A DNA stretch of 64,000 bases from NCBI RefSeq assembly GCF_002104995.1, contig NW_024468256.1:144001-208000 (forward strand), written 5' to 3'. A program made the position numbers and the translations under genes. This document shows, one piece after another, positions 20,707 through 31,968 of this stretch; position 1 is the stretch's first letter, and each line of letters starts with the position of its first letter. The DNA is from Linderina pennispora. Taxonomy: Eukaryota; Kickxellomycota; Kickxellomycetes; Kickxellales; Kickxellaceae. Below the pieces are notes generated by a model. It worked only from the letters and a program-made list of their open reading frames with translations. It was not told the DNA's origin and did no database searches.

Positions 20707-23700
20707 TCATTGGGCGGACTGGAAGCACCGGAACTGGATCTGGGTGCGGCGCGTGCAGTCGCGCAGAATGTGGTCGACCGTTTCCCAGTGCTCAGGCGAC
20801 AGCGTCACGCCGTCGCGCTCCACCAGCCGGTCGTCGCCGGTCTCAGGCACCGGCAGTCCCTGCTGGGCTGCCTGCTTGCGGGCCTTGGCCTGGGCACGGC
20901 TATACACGGCCCGGACGTACGCGTGCAGCAGGCGGAACGACTCCAGCGCGCGCGGCGTCATGTAGTCGGCCAGCGTGCGGACGGACAAACACCGCCTCCA
21001 GCACGCTCTGCAGCATGCCGCCCTCGCTGAACACGTCGACCCGCCGCACGCTCTCCAGCATCTCCTGCAGCAGATCCGCCGCCAGCTTCTCCAGCACGCG
21101 GCGCGCGATCGGCTGGTGCTTGACCGTGTGGTGCTCGGCCCCCAGGCCCACCTCGCCGATCATATCCATGACCTCAGCATGCGTGAACACCAGGAACAGC
21201 AGCGCCTCGGCCACAGTAGGCCTGCGTGTCCCGTGGCATGGCGTGGGTCGCCCAGCTCACCCCGCCCAGCAGCACCCCGCGCCGCACAATCTGCGCCAGC
21301 TGCGCCGACCGCCCGCCCACGTAGAACCCAAACACCAGCTCGTCCAGCCGCTGGAACGGCTTGCCCAGCTGCTGCAGCGACCCGCCCACCTCCAGCTTGA
21401 ACACATGTCTGATCGCATGCGCATGCAGCAGATCCGGGATCACATATGCCCGGAACGCCGTCAGATTGCACAGCGACGCCAGCAGGAAGAAACTGCGGGT
21501 GCTGTGCCGTGCCTTGCTGGGCTCGGTGCTCTGCTTGGCTGCCAGCCGGAACGACTGCCGCCGCCCCTCCCCCGCCACCCCCTGCGGTGACAATGCGCTG
21601 CTGACGCTATATGGCAGCGACGCCAGCATGCCTGCCTCTGCCACCGGCTGTGTCTTGAACGCCAGCATGTGCAGCGTGTCCAGGAACCCATACAGCGTGC
21701 CAAAGAACGTGTGCTTGACGTGGGCCACCGCCAGGTCGTTCATCTCACGTGCCCGCTCGCCCTGCGCGCGCTGGCCCTCGTCGAATCCCGCGTCAAACTG
21801 CTGCTGCGGCGCCCGCCCGCCCTTGCGCGGCTGCAGTGCTGCCACATGCAGCGTCCCCAGCTGCCGGATGATCGTCTGTGCGGTCCGCAGGAACAGCGGC
21901 AGCAGCTCTGTGTTTGCAATCGTCTCCGCCAGCTCGGCCGCACTGGCGCCGCGCTCGGTCCGCTCCCGCCGCGCAATGTAGAATGTCGGCCAGTATGCTG
22001 TGCCATGGTGCAGCTGCCACGTCTCGTGCTGCCCCATGGCCTGTGCGTCGCGGTCCCACAGCTCGCACAGGAACAGCTCCAGCCCCGCCTTGAGCTGGCT
22101 GATCAGATTCGCCAGGATGATTGCTGCCTCGGCCGCCATATCAATCGCCTCGATGTCGTTGGCCGTGTTCACCACAAGCTCCATGATCGCCGTCATGAAA
22201 TGCCCCGCCAGCAGTGCGTGCGTCTGTGGCAGCCGCTGCACGGTGCTGCCGATGCTCCCGGGCCGCAGGCTGGCCACGTCCACTGCCTCATCGCTGTCTC
22301 CCAGCACCCCCGTCAGCCGCAGCACGTGCTGGCTGTACTTGTTGATCAAGTCCTCCAGCAGCGCATGGCATTTCGTGACTCGGTCCAGGTTCTGCCCCTG
22401 CCGCCGCCGCCGGTTCGGCCCCCGCAGCTCCTCCGGGCCGCCGGTACATGTCCTCCATGTACGCTTGGCTGAGCTTCCAAAAGTCCGGCAGGCTGCGCAC
22501 CAGCGTCTGCGACAGCGTGCGCAGCGTATTGTACATGTGCTTCCACGCGTGGAACTCGACATCGCGCCCATGGCCAAGCACCGGGAAATCTGCAAACGAC
22601 TCGATCCGCAGTGCCCGCGTCAGCTCGTCTGCGCGCTGCTCGACTGCCGTCTCCACCTCCACGCTGGACTGCCGCCAGTCCTGCCCCCCGCGCTGCCGGA
22701 ACGACTGCACCACATCGTGCATCTGCCCCACTATCCACTTGTGCTGGTGCTCGAGGAAGAAAGCGACTGGGTCTGTGTCGCCCGGATCAATCTCCAGCAG
22801 ATGCCGGATCACTGTCTCCTGCTCGCCGTACGCCCGCCACGCCTGGCTCAGGTGCCGGAACAGCGCGTTGCGCAGCTCCACCACGCTCTCCTGCACCTCC
22901 TTCCACACATGCTGGAAAATCCGGCTCAGCCCCGTCGCCCCCGACTCGCCCCCCTCCGCGATTGCTCCCTCGGCCGCCGAAGACCCAATGTCGCCGCTGG
23001 TCACCGCCTGCAGCAGCTGCCGCCCCTTCTTGTACTCACGCACCGCAATGTCAAACTTGCCCTTGCGCGTGTACTCGATCAGGCTGAACGGCAGGTTGAA
23101 GTAGAACTTGTACCGCTCCACCACGCTCAGCGTCGCCCGGATCTTCTCAGCGCGCGCCCGCCGGTCAATGATCGGATTGTAGATCTCGTCTGCCTTCTGC
23201 GTTGTGTCCTGCAGCGCCTGCCCGAATGCCCGCGTCCCGTACTCCTGCGCCGAGTTGAGCGACCGCGACTTCATCTCCTCGTACAGCAAGTCGATCTTGT
23301 TGCGCGCATCCACGAACCGGTCAAAGTTATTATGCACCAGGATCTTCAGCGCCTCCGAGCCTTGCGACATCGACTCGCGCAGCAGCCGCGCCCCCTGCAC
23401 CAGATCCGCATACGATGTGTCGCTGTGCACCACCTGCATGAAAGCCCCTGGCGAAAACCCCTTGTGCGACACGCTGAACTTGGCCCGGTACTGCAGGTCC
23501 CCCAGCGCCCGTGCGTCGCTCTTGCGCTCTAGCACCTGCGTTACCGACGCGTGTACATGTAGCGGGTCTCTATCACTGATTGCCACCGAATGCGATGTCG
23601 CTGCCACTGAGCCGCCGTCGCCAAGCATGCCCGCTCCCTCGTCATCGTCGTCATCGTCATCGTCGTCATCGTAGTCCTCAGTGCTAGCATCGCCTGCCTG

Positions 23701-23883
23701 CAACCGAGAGTGATGCGAATGACTGCCTTCATTGAGTTCTTCCATTCCGAGCTCATCCTGCCCATCACCGCCCTGTGCCCGCCCTGTGCCATCACCATGG
23801 GGCACCACGCTGTCGCCAAATGCCGGGCTCTCGAAATTGTCCAGTCCGTAGTGGTTTAGAATCTCTGCGTCGTCAATCGCCAT
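20707..23883 (-). CDS. SEC5: Exocyst complex component SEC5
   Basis: Large helical tethering subunit that docks secretory vesicles at the plasma membrane. Starts MAIDDAEILNHYGLDNF at 23883. A run of ten Asp follows (DYDDDDDDDDDDEGA), then the conserved block DARALGDLQYRAKFSVSHKG, YADLVQGARLLRESMSQ, LKILVHNNFDRFVDARNKID and FDIAVREYKKGRQLL, typical of SEC5 (K.LVKDNFDRFV.AK..ID). The C-terminal half follows after one-base shifts near 22440, 21210 and 20985; each side continues the same helical protein, so they look like errors. The Asp run is a GTC/ATC microsatellite at about 23639-23675 on the plus strand. About 1050 residues in all. Confidence 0.9.
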
Positions 23884-24224
23884 TCGACAAATGTGCTGAA
23901 AATACAAGGAATATTAGTTAAAGGTGCCTTCATGCGGGGCTGCTGGGGAATGTGATGATGACCTGTCACTAGCTCTCCCGCACCACCCCGAACTAATCGC
24001 TGCTGATACTAGGCCCCGGATTAGAAGAGCAGTCTAACCCTCCGGAACACTGCTAAAACTCAAACAGCCGTTTCACAGGGAAAAAAAAAGCACTGGCCAC
24101 GGTGTCCCTTAATCGCAGAGCAGGCGCGTTTGTTGGAGCGCTTGATGGATTTGCCGTAGCAGTGACTGCCAACCAGCCCCGCACCCTCCTCTACTCGTCT
24201 CCAACACTGCTATATTCACACCTA
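23884..24224. promoter_or_regulatory. Divergent promoter SEC5 / mariner-derived gene
   Basis: 341 bp between two divergent starts. A nine-A run lies at about 24081. No terminal inverted repeat of a transposon could be made out by eye on this side. Confidence 0.35.
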
Positions 24225-25333
24225 ATGGACCAGTTCACCAACCGCGACAAATCCGCCATGATCCTGGCGCTGTGGGCCAAGGGATTCAGCGCCAAGGACA
24301 TCCATGCCGCCCTGGGGTCCATCATACAGAATCAGTCGCCCTCGCTTAACTTTGTCTACGCCGCCTGCCGCCGCTTCAAGGCCGGTGATCTCACACTGGA
24401 TCCCTGCCGTTCCCGCCGCCACACCAGCCGCACCCACTATCCCGCCTGCCAAACGCCAGCTCACTCCTACCGCTGAGCCCACCACTAAGCCTGCCGCCAA
24501 AGCGCCCGCGCACCCCTGCGGCTGAGCCAGTCCTCAAGCCGGAGGCCAAGCCGGAGGCCAAGCTGGAGGCTAAGCCTGCTACCAAGCCTGCTACCAAGCC
24601 TGCTACCAAGCCTGTAACTAAGCCCGAGACTAAGCCCGCTGTAAAATCCGCTGTCCAAGTCTGCTGCCAAGCCCGTAGCCAAACCCCAGGTGGAGCCCAT
24701 GGAGCTGGACGACGACGACAGTAAGGCCAAGCCAGCATCGCACGCCGTGCAGCTGGACCGCGTAGCATTCTGCGAGCGCACCCTGGAGACCTACAAGGGC
24801 AAGTCTGCTGACGACATCGTAACGTGCGCCCACACGCAAATCAAGCCAAACTCGATCTCTAAACAGGTCATGTATGTGATTGTGTTTTTCTCGCGCAAGG
24901 AAATCATCTACGCCGACTTCACCATTACCGAGGCAAAGTTTGACGCCAACCACTACATTGAGCGCGGCATCAAGCCCATGATTGCCGTCTGGAAGGAGAA
25001 GCACCCGAGGACTCAAGCTGGACCGCCTTGTGCTGAACCACGATAACTCGCCTGCATACCGCGCCGAGAAGACCAGGAGCTTTTTGGAAGGGCGCCGGTG
25101 TCCCGACGCTGCTGATGCCGGCCAGATCGCGTGACCTCCTGCCCGGCCACTTTTGGCTGGTGCCCGAGATCGAAAAGTCCCTGCGGTACACGTCAGTAGA
25201 TAACCTCGAGGAGGCAAAGATGGCGTGGATACACGCGCTTGGCAGACTGCAACCTGATGACTTCAAGGAGTGCTTCAGTCTGTGGTTCAAGCGCATGGCC
25301 ATTGTTGTCGAAAAGAACGGCAAGGCATATTGA
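24225..25333 (+). CDS. Mariner/IS630-type transposase-derived protein, catalytic triad degraded
   Basis: N-terminal HTH region of mariner type (RDKSAMILALWAKGFSAKDI ... ACRRFKAGDLTLDP), then an unusual Pro/Ala/Lys linker of about 90 residues (EAKPEAKLEAKPATKPATK repeats, acidic MELDDDD), then a mariner DDE fold. Where active elements have IVTGDE this has IVTCAH; HDN of the second Asp is kept (LVLNHDNSPAYRAEKTRSFL); where YSPDLAPCDFFLFP is expected it has RSRDLLPGHFWLVP. So two of three catalytic Asp are replaced (A, D, H). Five single-base shifts (about 24402, 24512, 24652, 25011, 25092) all move the frame by +1, but no in-frame stops occur. Either a domesticated gene with sequencing errors or a decaying copy. 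No flanking inverted repeats seen. Confidence 0.75.
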
Positions 25334-26537
25334 CCTGTCTCAAAAAAAAAAACTGTCTAATACATCACCCAGCTTCAACCCTTGTATTGCAAGCGGTCTG
25401 TGAATCTGCGTATCCTCCCTGCTGGTGGAAATACCGTTTCTCATTTGCTGGTTCAGCGGAAAGCCGGCCAACACGCGCTATTTTTGCAACCTTCCTTGCG
25501 GCGCAGTCTATGTCAATCTCATTTATTAGGGTGAAGTCACCCCCCCCCCAATACTTGTCGACTGTTTGCAACTCTCAAACCCTATCCCAGCCTCTCCTTT
25601 CCCTTGTAGACACACATGCGCCATCATTCTCCCACCAGCCCCGCGCCAGAATTCATCTCTGCCACTTGGCAGTACTGGTGGCAAATGCACATAGTTGTTG
25701 AAACCACGCCATGCATTTTGTCGAATGCACGTAGCCGACATCCATCCCCAACACGCGCCGCACTCTTTGCCATAGACAAAGTAGCGAGGCTATTGCTGCC
25801 GTGCCTGCGCAGCTGATACGCAGCTGATACGCAGCAGCTTGCACCAGGGACCTGCTCTTTCTTTTACCACCCGCGGTGCCAGAGTGAGAACCCTTATCTA
25901 TTGCCAGCAACACAGCTACAATTGCAATTGCAATTGCATGAAGCGTCCGCTTCTAGCACTGTTCATGCATGAAATTTGCCGAGCTGATAGACTCTCTCCA
26001 CGAATACAGCCTGAAAATTCACAATGTGTTGGCTTGACTCTGGTTTCGTTGAACTCGGAGTGTATCCGTGGGGAAAGACTCTTTTGGAATGGATGAGGCG
26101 GATGGACAAAATAGACTCGCCATCTGCTCCCTGGAATAGATAGTGTCAGGTCAATGTATCCTTTTTCGGCGCATGACGTTCAAATACGGTGCCCTCCCTC
26201 CCACCCACCTACCTATGCCGTCCTGCTCCGTCGGACTGCATAAAAACTTTCAAGGCTGGTCTGCAGTATTATGCGGGACTGAAATAGAAAAAACGACGGT
26301 GTCAACGGGAATGGGGGATGTGCCTGGAAGATTTACTCCACTCTTGTAAGTGATTCTCTAAACCCCCTCTCTCAGAAGGGCAATTCCCAAATACATGCTG
26401 TTTGAACGTCCCTCTCCATGCAATTGGGTACCCAGGAGAAAAACGAGCGATAAACGGAGTGCAAACACAGGCTTTGCTGCTCATTGACATCGGATACCGA
26501 GCTGTAGGCACTTGGCTCTCTAATCCAAGTCTTCTCA
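25334..26537. other. Gene-poor region upstream of peptide C
   Basis: No supported gene. It holds a C10-type run near 25540, a doubled GCTGATACGCA at 25814-25836, a triple AATTGC near 25918-25935 and a TATA-like GCATAAAAAC at 26238 that is followed only by a 12-codon ORF. Confidence 0.4.
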
Positions 26538-26546
26538 TATAAAAAA
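26538..26546 (+). promoter_or_regulatory. TATA box of cysteine peptide C
   Basis: TATAAAAAA in TCTCATATAAAAAAGAC, 137 bases before the ATG at 26675. Confidence 0.5.
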
Positions 26547-26674
26547 GACTGCAGACGCCCTGCGATTTCAAAATGAAAGCATCGCTCATCAACCGATAAC
26601 TCCCTTCCTCTGCTCCCCGCCCCCTGGATACGTGGCATCCTGGTCTTTTTTCCCTAGAATTCCTGTCTACAACC

Positions 26675-26746
26675 ATGATTGATTCCGCATGCGGTGCTAA
26701 CCGGGAGTGCACCTGCTCGCTGTGCACAAACGGCCGGTCGTGCTGA
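26675..26746 (+). CDS. Cysteine peptide C (REC[ST]C family), metallothionein-like
   Basis: A 23-residue ORF starting MIDSACGAN and ending RECTCSLCTNGRSC-stop; Cys at 6, 12, 14, 17 and 23. The terminal C-x5-C (LCTNGRSC) is the same as in peptide A (LCSIGEKC), 22 kb away, although the nucleotides differ at most third positions. Compare the vertebrate metallothionein motif KECKCTSCKK: charged residue, E-C-x-C-x-x-C. The 3' region is strongly C/T-rich. The ORF is smaller than any usual cut-off, but conserved amino acids with changed codons argue for selection on the peptide. Confidence 0.65.
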   Translation: MIDSACGANRECTCSLCTNGRSC

Positions 26747-28157
26747 GAATACCGACATGGATCAAGACCGTCGTCCTCAAGCTTTCCCTACAGCTACATC
26801 GGCCTTCCTCTGCTTCGTCTTGATCGAGCAACCAACGCTCCTCGCATGCAATTGTACATACATCCATCGGTCGCGGTGCTCTCCTTCTCTCATCTTCCAA
26901 AAATGCAGCCCGAATCTCGCCTGCCCATCAGCTTTGTCTGTCTCCGCCTTTGGCAGCCATTGATTCCTGGCCTTTCTCTTCCTCTTTCTCAGAAACCTGG
27001 TCGTCCAAGTCAATATTTTTGAATACATCTAATTTATTCACATCACTCTCGGTGCAAAGCCGCTGTTTATTGCATCAATTGTACGTGTAAGAGTGACATA
27101 GACTGGCGTCATGTCGCTCACTTGCGTCAAACCTATCATCAACAATGGCTGTAAGCATCGGGTGTTACAAGAAATCCCAACTCAGTCCTCGGCCGGCATA
27201 TACTTATGCATATAACTTTTCCTAATATAGTGTCAAGGAGGCGCAGCAACCACAATTGTGCAGGAAAATCCGCTCATAATGCGTGAAAAACGCGGGTCCT
27301 GCAGTGTATACAGGCTGCCTGCACCAAGGTGCATAGCTAGCAGCTGGGGGCCTGCGGTGTGCTAAATGCAATAGAATGTCTGTAGCCACCTGTGCCTGTA
27401 TGCAATCTGGCCTTGACGGCCTTCTGCTGAGACTCAGGCATGTCAGCGGCTAGCAAGCGGCCGTCCACTTGGCAAGCACGCCTTGTTGCTCCAGACTTAC
27501 TCCCAATTGAACAATTGCGAGCGGGATATTTTGTGCTCAGTTGGTGGCAAACCACCAGCTAGCTGCATATATTGGCAGCCGCTTCCCCCATTGCCTAGCG
27601 CCCAGAGAGCACATTTCTGGCCCTCGTGCAGCCATTCTCGGTGACGAAAATCCAACATGAGTGCCTCATACTGACTGAGGAAGAGTACGCAGATTTAATA
27701 TGACCTTTTTTGGAAAGAGGGATGCTCGACTGACCTGCTCGTTTAACCTCCCCGCGGCCCAACCGCCTATCACGTCCCACGGGGTCCTGCGGAATTGGGC
27801 ATAAATAGTCGGTAAGCGACAGGGGTTAGGTGGCTTATAGCAAGCGGGTTGCTTCTTTTTGTTGCTGGGCAGCTTTATAATGCTGGCTGTACAAATATTC
27901 ATGGGTGACAGGCGTGCAACCTGCCAGTTTGCACACCTCCTTGCAGCCTAGCAAGGCAGGCAGTGGCAAGCGCAGTTTTTGCCTTCCTGCAACCCCTCCG
28001 AGAGGCAATTGCAGCAGCTGTGCGTAATAATGATCAATGTGGCCTGCACTGCTTCCTAGCAGTCGCCCTTGGTTGGTATTTAGGTATAAGAGTGTACAAA
28101 TCCTAGGCTACTCAGATCTTCCTGTCATCCTGCTCTTTTCTTCGTCTTTTCCCGACA
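26747..28157. other. Gene-poor region between peptides C and D
   Basis: C/T-rich 3' region of peptide C to about 27000, then spacer. From 27900 to 28030 there are many GCAA/TTGC words, and a TATA-like GGTATAAGAG occurs at 28083. No supported gene. Confidence 0.4.
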
Positions 28158-28211
28158 TGTATACCAAGCATAGCGACTACAATCCAGACACCAGCCTCTG
28201 CAAGTCTTAAC
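28158..28211 (+). promoter_or_regulatory. Possible 17-codon upstream ORF of peptide D
   Basis: ATG 28158 opens MYTKHSDYNPDTSLCKS-stop, about 75 bp after a TATA-like GGTATAAGAG (28083) and 72 bp before the ATG of peptide D. It would be the first ORF on a transcript starting near 28110. It may be an upstream ORF, a separate micro-peptide or chance. Confidence 0.25.
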
Positions 28212-28282
28212 TAAACAAAATATTTTATTGTCTATTTGCACGCGCATCGGTATATTGTACATATCGCTTATACATAGAAACC

Positions 28283-28375
28283 ATGGTCGCCAATGCCACC
28301 TGCCATCTTGTTCTACATAACACTGACGAGTGCAGTCGTGAGTGCACATGCGAATTGTGTCGGACCACCCGATAG
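28283..28375 (+). CDS. Cysteine peptide D (REC[ST]C family), metallothionein-like
   Basis: A 30-residue ORF starting MVANATCHLVLHNT with core DECSRECTCELCRTTR-stop; Cys at 7, 17, 21, 23 and 26. It has the C-x3-C-x-C-x2-C core of A and B, plus HLVLH resembling FVLH of A and LVL of B and E, so the hydrophobic V-L patch before the core is also shared. The ATG context AACCATGG is good. AATAAA at 28542 is 167 bases downstream, within TGTCAAATAAA as after peptide B. No signal peptide is evident. Confidence 0.65.
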   Translation: MVANATCHLVLHNTDECSRECTCELCRTTR

Positions 28376-29613
28376 TTGCTGCACCTAAAAGCCTGTACCA
28401 ATCGCATCTTAGATAGTTGCCTATATTGACAGCCAACGACAGTGACGGCGTGGAGACTGTCCTTTTTGACCGACAACCCCAAAAAAAAATGGACATGGCA
28501 CTGGAGCCGTTCCTAAAAATGCTGCATTTCATCCACTGTCAAATAAAACCACTTTACATTCCTCTCGGACCTCACTCTGTCAAATGATCCTATTTGCCGT
28601 AATCAGCACAGGGACATGTATACTTACGTATCTGTTATCTGCATCTGCATAGATGCACCGGTGTGATTCCCTCATTGCCTGATGTCATACAGGGCGATCC
28701 GATAAATAGCCACCATAGACCATAGGTTCTCATATCGGACCAAAAAGAGCTTGACGTCATTGATCGAGCAAGTGCTGTCGGACATACACCTGCTCTCTAC
28801 TTGTGCAAGGGGGTGGTGATTTTGCACTATGTGCTGTATGTAAAGCCCTACATAGCCAAATACATACACATTAGGCCATATATGTGATATCTGTGCCCCA
28901 GCTGTTGCACATGCATGTGTTTGTTGAAATGCGACAGAAATGTTGTCGTCTTCAACTGATAACGCCATTGCAAGTCATATTTGTGTTTTGTTTTTCATGC
29001 AGCACATCCCCATTTAGAAACGGCATTCTCAACCCGTGAATATCCAGGCCCATTCCCGTGAATATCCAGGCCCATTCCCGTTTCTATCCTGGACCATCAA
29101 TGCAACCCGATGCACATCTTGAGGCGAAGCCGAGTGCCGCCACCTCACCTACGATGCGCCTTGTGCAAACAGAAAATAATCGACCAAATAATGGAAATCT
29201 GTCCGTTTGCACTGCTGTAAAAGGCTAAATTATCTGTACGTTGGGGAGGACGGGATTGAAACTTGTGACATGACTGCAGTGGCTGCAGTGCCTAGTCGCC
29301 TGCGACAAGCCGTGAGTGTTTCCGAGCACACCAATGCAGCTGCCAGACAGTGGTTAGTTTCACAATGCCAGAAGTGAGGGCAACCTTGCAGTTTAGAAGA
29401 AAATACTCTGTGCTTTCTTTTTCTTTTTTTGCTGGCCCGGTGTAAGGTCGCCTCACTCCTTCCTTCAGCTAAGATTACCCCTTGCCCAGTTCCTGGCTGC
29501 ATCCTCTTCTCCTCCAACTGCAACTGTAACCAGCAATAAACCCCTTGCGCTTTTTCTTAACCCTTCGCACTCTATTTTCAAGCTACGCTAAACTGGCCAG
29601 AAAACGACAAGAC
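28376..29613. other. Gene-poor region between peptides D and E
   Basis: 3' region of peptide D up to about 28560, then 1 kb with no supported frame. Contains the short tandem duplication annotated separately. Confidence 0.4.
29036..29079 (+). repeat. 22-bp tandem duplication, two copies
   Basis: Two perfect adjacent copies of a 22-mer beginning GTGAATATCC and ending CCATTCCC. Non-coding; probably replication slippage. Confidence 0.9.
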
Positions 29614-29721
29614 ATGCATTGCACTTGGACTACAAATATGCGCTTCGGATCGTGCTATGGACTTGTCTTGCAGCGGGAATGTACATGCAAAAACTGCCAG
29701 CTAGGCCATTTTAGCCTCTAG
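29614..29721 (+). CDS. Cysteine peptide E (REC[ST]C family), metallothionein-like
   Basis: 35 residues from ATG 29614 (MHCTWTTN) or 27 from the in-frame ATG 29638 (MRFGSCYGLVL). The core is LQRECTCKNCQLGHF-stop region; Cys (long form) at 3, 14, 23, 25 and 28. L-V-L-x-R-E-C-T-C-x-[LN]-C links it to B and D. Codons of the core (CGG GAA TGT ACA TGC) differ from all other members. AATAAA at 29824 lies about 100 bases after the stop. The upstream region is T-rich with no strong TATA. Confidence 0.6.
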   Translation: MHCTWTTNMRFGSCYGLVLQRECTCKNCQLGHFSL

Positions 29722-29934
29722 ATTCGAGGCCCATGTCTGCCTCGCTCTCTGCATCCTCAATTTGTTTCTCATCAAGCATTTTTACCAAAAACGCCTCCTG
29801 CAATTTCCATCCCGCCCCCCTTCAATAAAATTGCCGACGGCACCTTGTGACATTACAAAAAGCAGCAAATTTTACTCGTATTTGAGGGATAAAGTGATTA
29901 ACTAACCATATCAAAAATGGATATCTAATATGAC

Positions 29935-31694
29935 TTATTTGGGCGTCTTGCGCGTGCTCGACATGCGGCCAGTGAGTTTCTTGAACTCAAACGGCATCAT
30001 CGGTGGGCGTGCATAGGCACCGGTGCCAAATGGCGTATACACGCGGATCTTTGCCGACTGGAACCTGCCGGCGATGGCTACCCATCCTATCCCGGCAAAG
30101 GCAATGTCGATAGAGGCATTTCTTGGGTGGGTTCCCTCAAACTCGTGCTCAAAAGGCCAACTTGAGCTCTGGGAAATTGCGCAGACGCTCTTCATCGCCG
30201 ATCGGCGGCTTCAGCACTGTCTGCTCGCCGTTGTTCATTCCTTGCCACCAGCTCATCGGCGCGCTTCGATACGGGTAAAGTGCGGGCGGATACTGGAAAA
30301 CACTGTGACGTAAATGCGCTCTGCCCCGCCGACCAGATCAATGCGGCCCAGGCCACCAAGCATCATCGACTGGTTACGGTTCAGCAGGAACGTGAACGGC
30401 GAGACCCGCTTTTGGCACATGGCCAGCTTCAGCTCCTCGTTGGTCAGGTAGCTGATCGCCGACTTGCTGCTGAACACACCATGGGGTATCGTACAGGTAC
30501 GATTGTCGGTCTTGGGGCCGCGCACCCTCAATGGGCACTAGTGCCTTGACAAAGTGCTTCAGCGGAACACCGTACAGGCCCATAGTGGTTCCGGGGATAT
30601 GCGACGAGAGCACGCGGTGTTTGGATCCCACCAATGCTGATGCGCAGCAGCGCGTTGAGCAGCTCAGATTTGCCGACGTTGGCACGGCCGACCATGTAAA
30701 TGTCCTGGCCTGCACGGCGTCGCTCGGTGATATCAGCAGCCAGCTCACGCACACCCTGGTTCTTTTGCGCTGAGACCAGGTGGATTCCGAGAAGGTTGAT
30801 GTCCAAATCCTTTGTGAAACGACGCAGCCATGCCTCGATGCGCGCTGGGATGATAGTCCTTGGGCAGCAGATCGGCCTTGTTAGCTACCAGCAGAACCGG
30901 GTGCCGCTGTCCAATGTACTGGCCCAAATGCGGGATCAAGCTGCCTGGGATATCAAACAGATCGCACACTACGACCACGATCAGGTTTGACCGGTACTGT
31001 AGAAACCGGAGGGCACGTGGATCGGACACGATATCCTGCTTCCAATGGTGGTCGATCTTGTTGTAGTTTTTGAGTGAGTGGCACCGCTGACACACAATCC
31101 GGTCGTGGCCCTGCTCGGACTTCCACCGCTTCTTCTCCTTCGACTGCGGCATCAAACGCCTCAGGCTTCGGCAGAATCCCGTTCGGCTTCACCGGTCAGC
31201 GCCAGGATCGAGTTTTCCATCTCGCCAGTGAACACCGCTTTGAGCTCGGGGTCATCGAGATTCTCGATCATCTTTTTCGTACTGCTCGTCGCTCATAACG
31301 TTGCTGCTGCCATCCAGACTGTTGCACAGGCTTGGGCTTATCTGCCTCTGTGCTCACAGCTGCGATACCCTTGGCCAGGTTGGCCTCGTTCAACTCCTTC
31401 CACTTTTCGCTATTCAAGTATCCCGGCGCACCAGGCTTCTCTGTCTGGAAGGCAGCACCGCATGTCGGGCATTGTGGTGCCTTCTTCTTTGCTGCCTGGC
31501 GGTAGATCGCGTACGCACGCGACTGATGGCTATGTGCACAGGCCGACAACCCACCCTCTAGGATCCTTGTGGCGATAGCAGTATGTCCTGGTAGCCAAGC
31601 TAGAGTGGCACTGCGGGGCGATGCGACTGATCTGTGGCGCTAACCGCCACAGCGTCGGTCGAGCTGACCGAGCGGCACGGGTAAGGACTTGCAT
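29935..31694 (-). CDS. GEP3: Mitochondrial circularly permuted GTPase, Gep3/YqeH/NOA1-like
   Basis: The N-terminus MQVLTRAARSARPTLWRL is a mitochondrial presequence. Then a zinc motif CPTCGAAFQ...GYLNSEK, a second pair CQRCHSL, and the permuted GTPase boxes in the order G4 (VANKADLLPKDY), G5 (VSAQKNQG), G1 (GRANVGKSELLNAL), G3 (YLYDTP). The end resembles YqeH: RVYTPFGTGAYARPP. Yeast Gep3 and human NOA1 act in mitochondrial ribosome small-subunit assembly. The frame shifts by single bases at several places (about 31545, 31265, 31150, 30845, 30625, 30490, 30245), with clear continuity on each side. About 570 residues. Divergent from RPS26, 274 bp apart. Confidence 0.85.
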
Positions 31695-31968
31695 TGGCAG
31701 TAAATGTATATGCAATTCAGAGAAAGAAAATCCGACGTTGCGCACACAGGTCTTGCTGCCGGTGAGATTTATTTTGCAAAAGCAGGGCCTGCCAAACGCC
31801 GCAATCGCGAGCCATGGCAGTGATTCCCCAGATCTTGTGATCAGCAACCAGGTGATCAGATCTCTCGCTAGGGGCTCTTGAACTTGGGCACAGGCTTGAA
31901 GTCGACACCCAGCATAGCGAGTGAGGATTCAACCCTTTTTCTTTCGATAAAACGAAAATATTGGAACA

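Noticed and set aside
23639-23675. Run of ATC/GTC triplets as a repeat element
   Set aside because: It is the coding Asp run of SEC5 and needs no other explanation.
27040-27130. CINCTCK reading
   Set aside because: No start codon between the upstream stop and the cysteines; spacing is reversed compared with the family.
28860-28960. CTCMC-containing reading near 28908
   Set aside because: A stop lies just upstream and no ATG is in frame, so it cannot be a family member.
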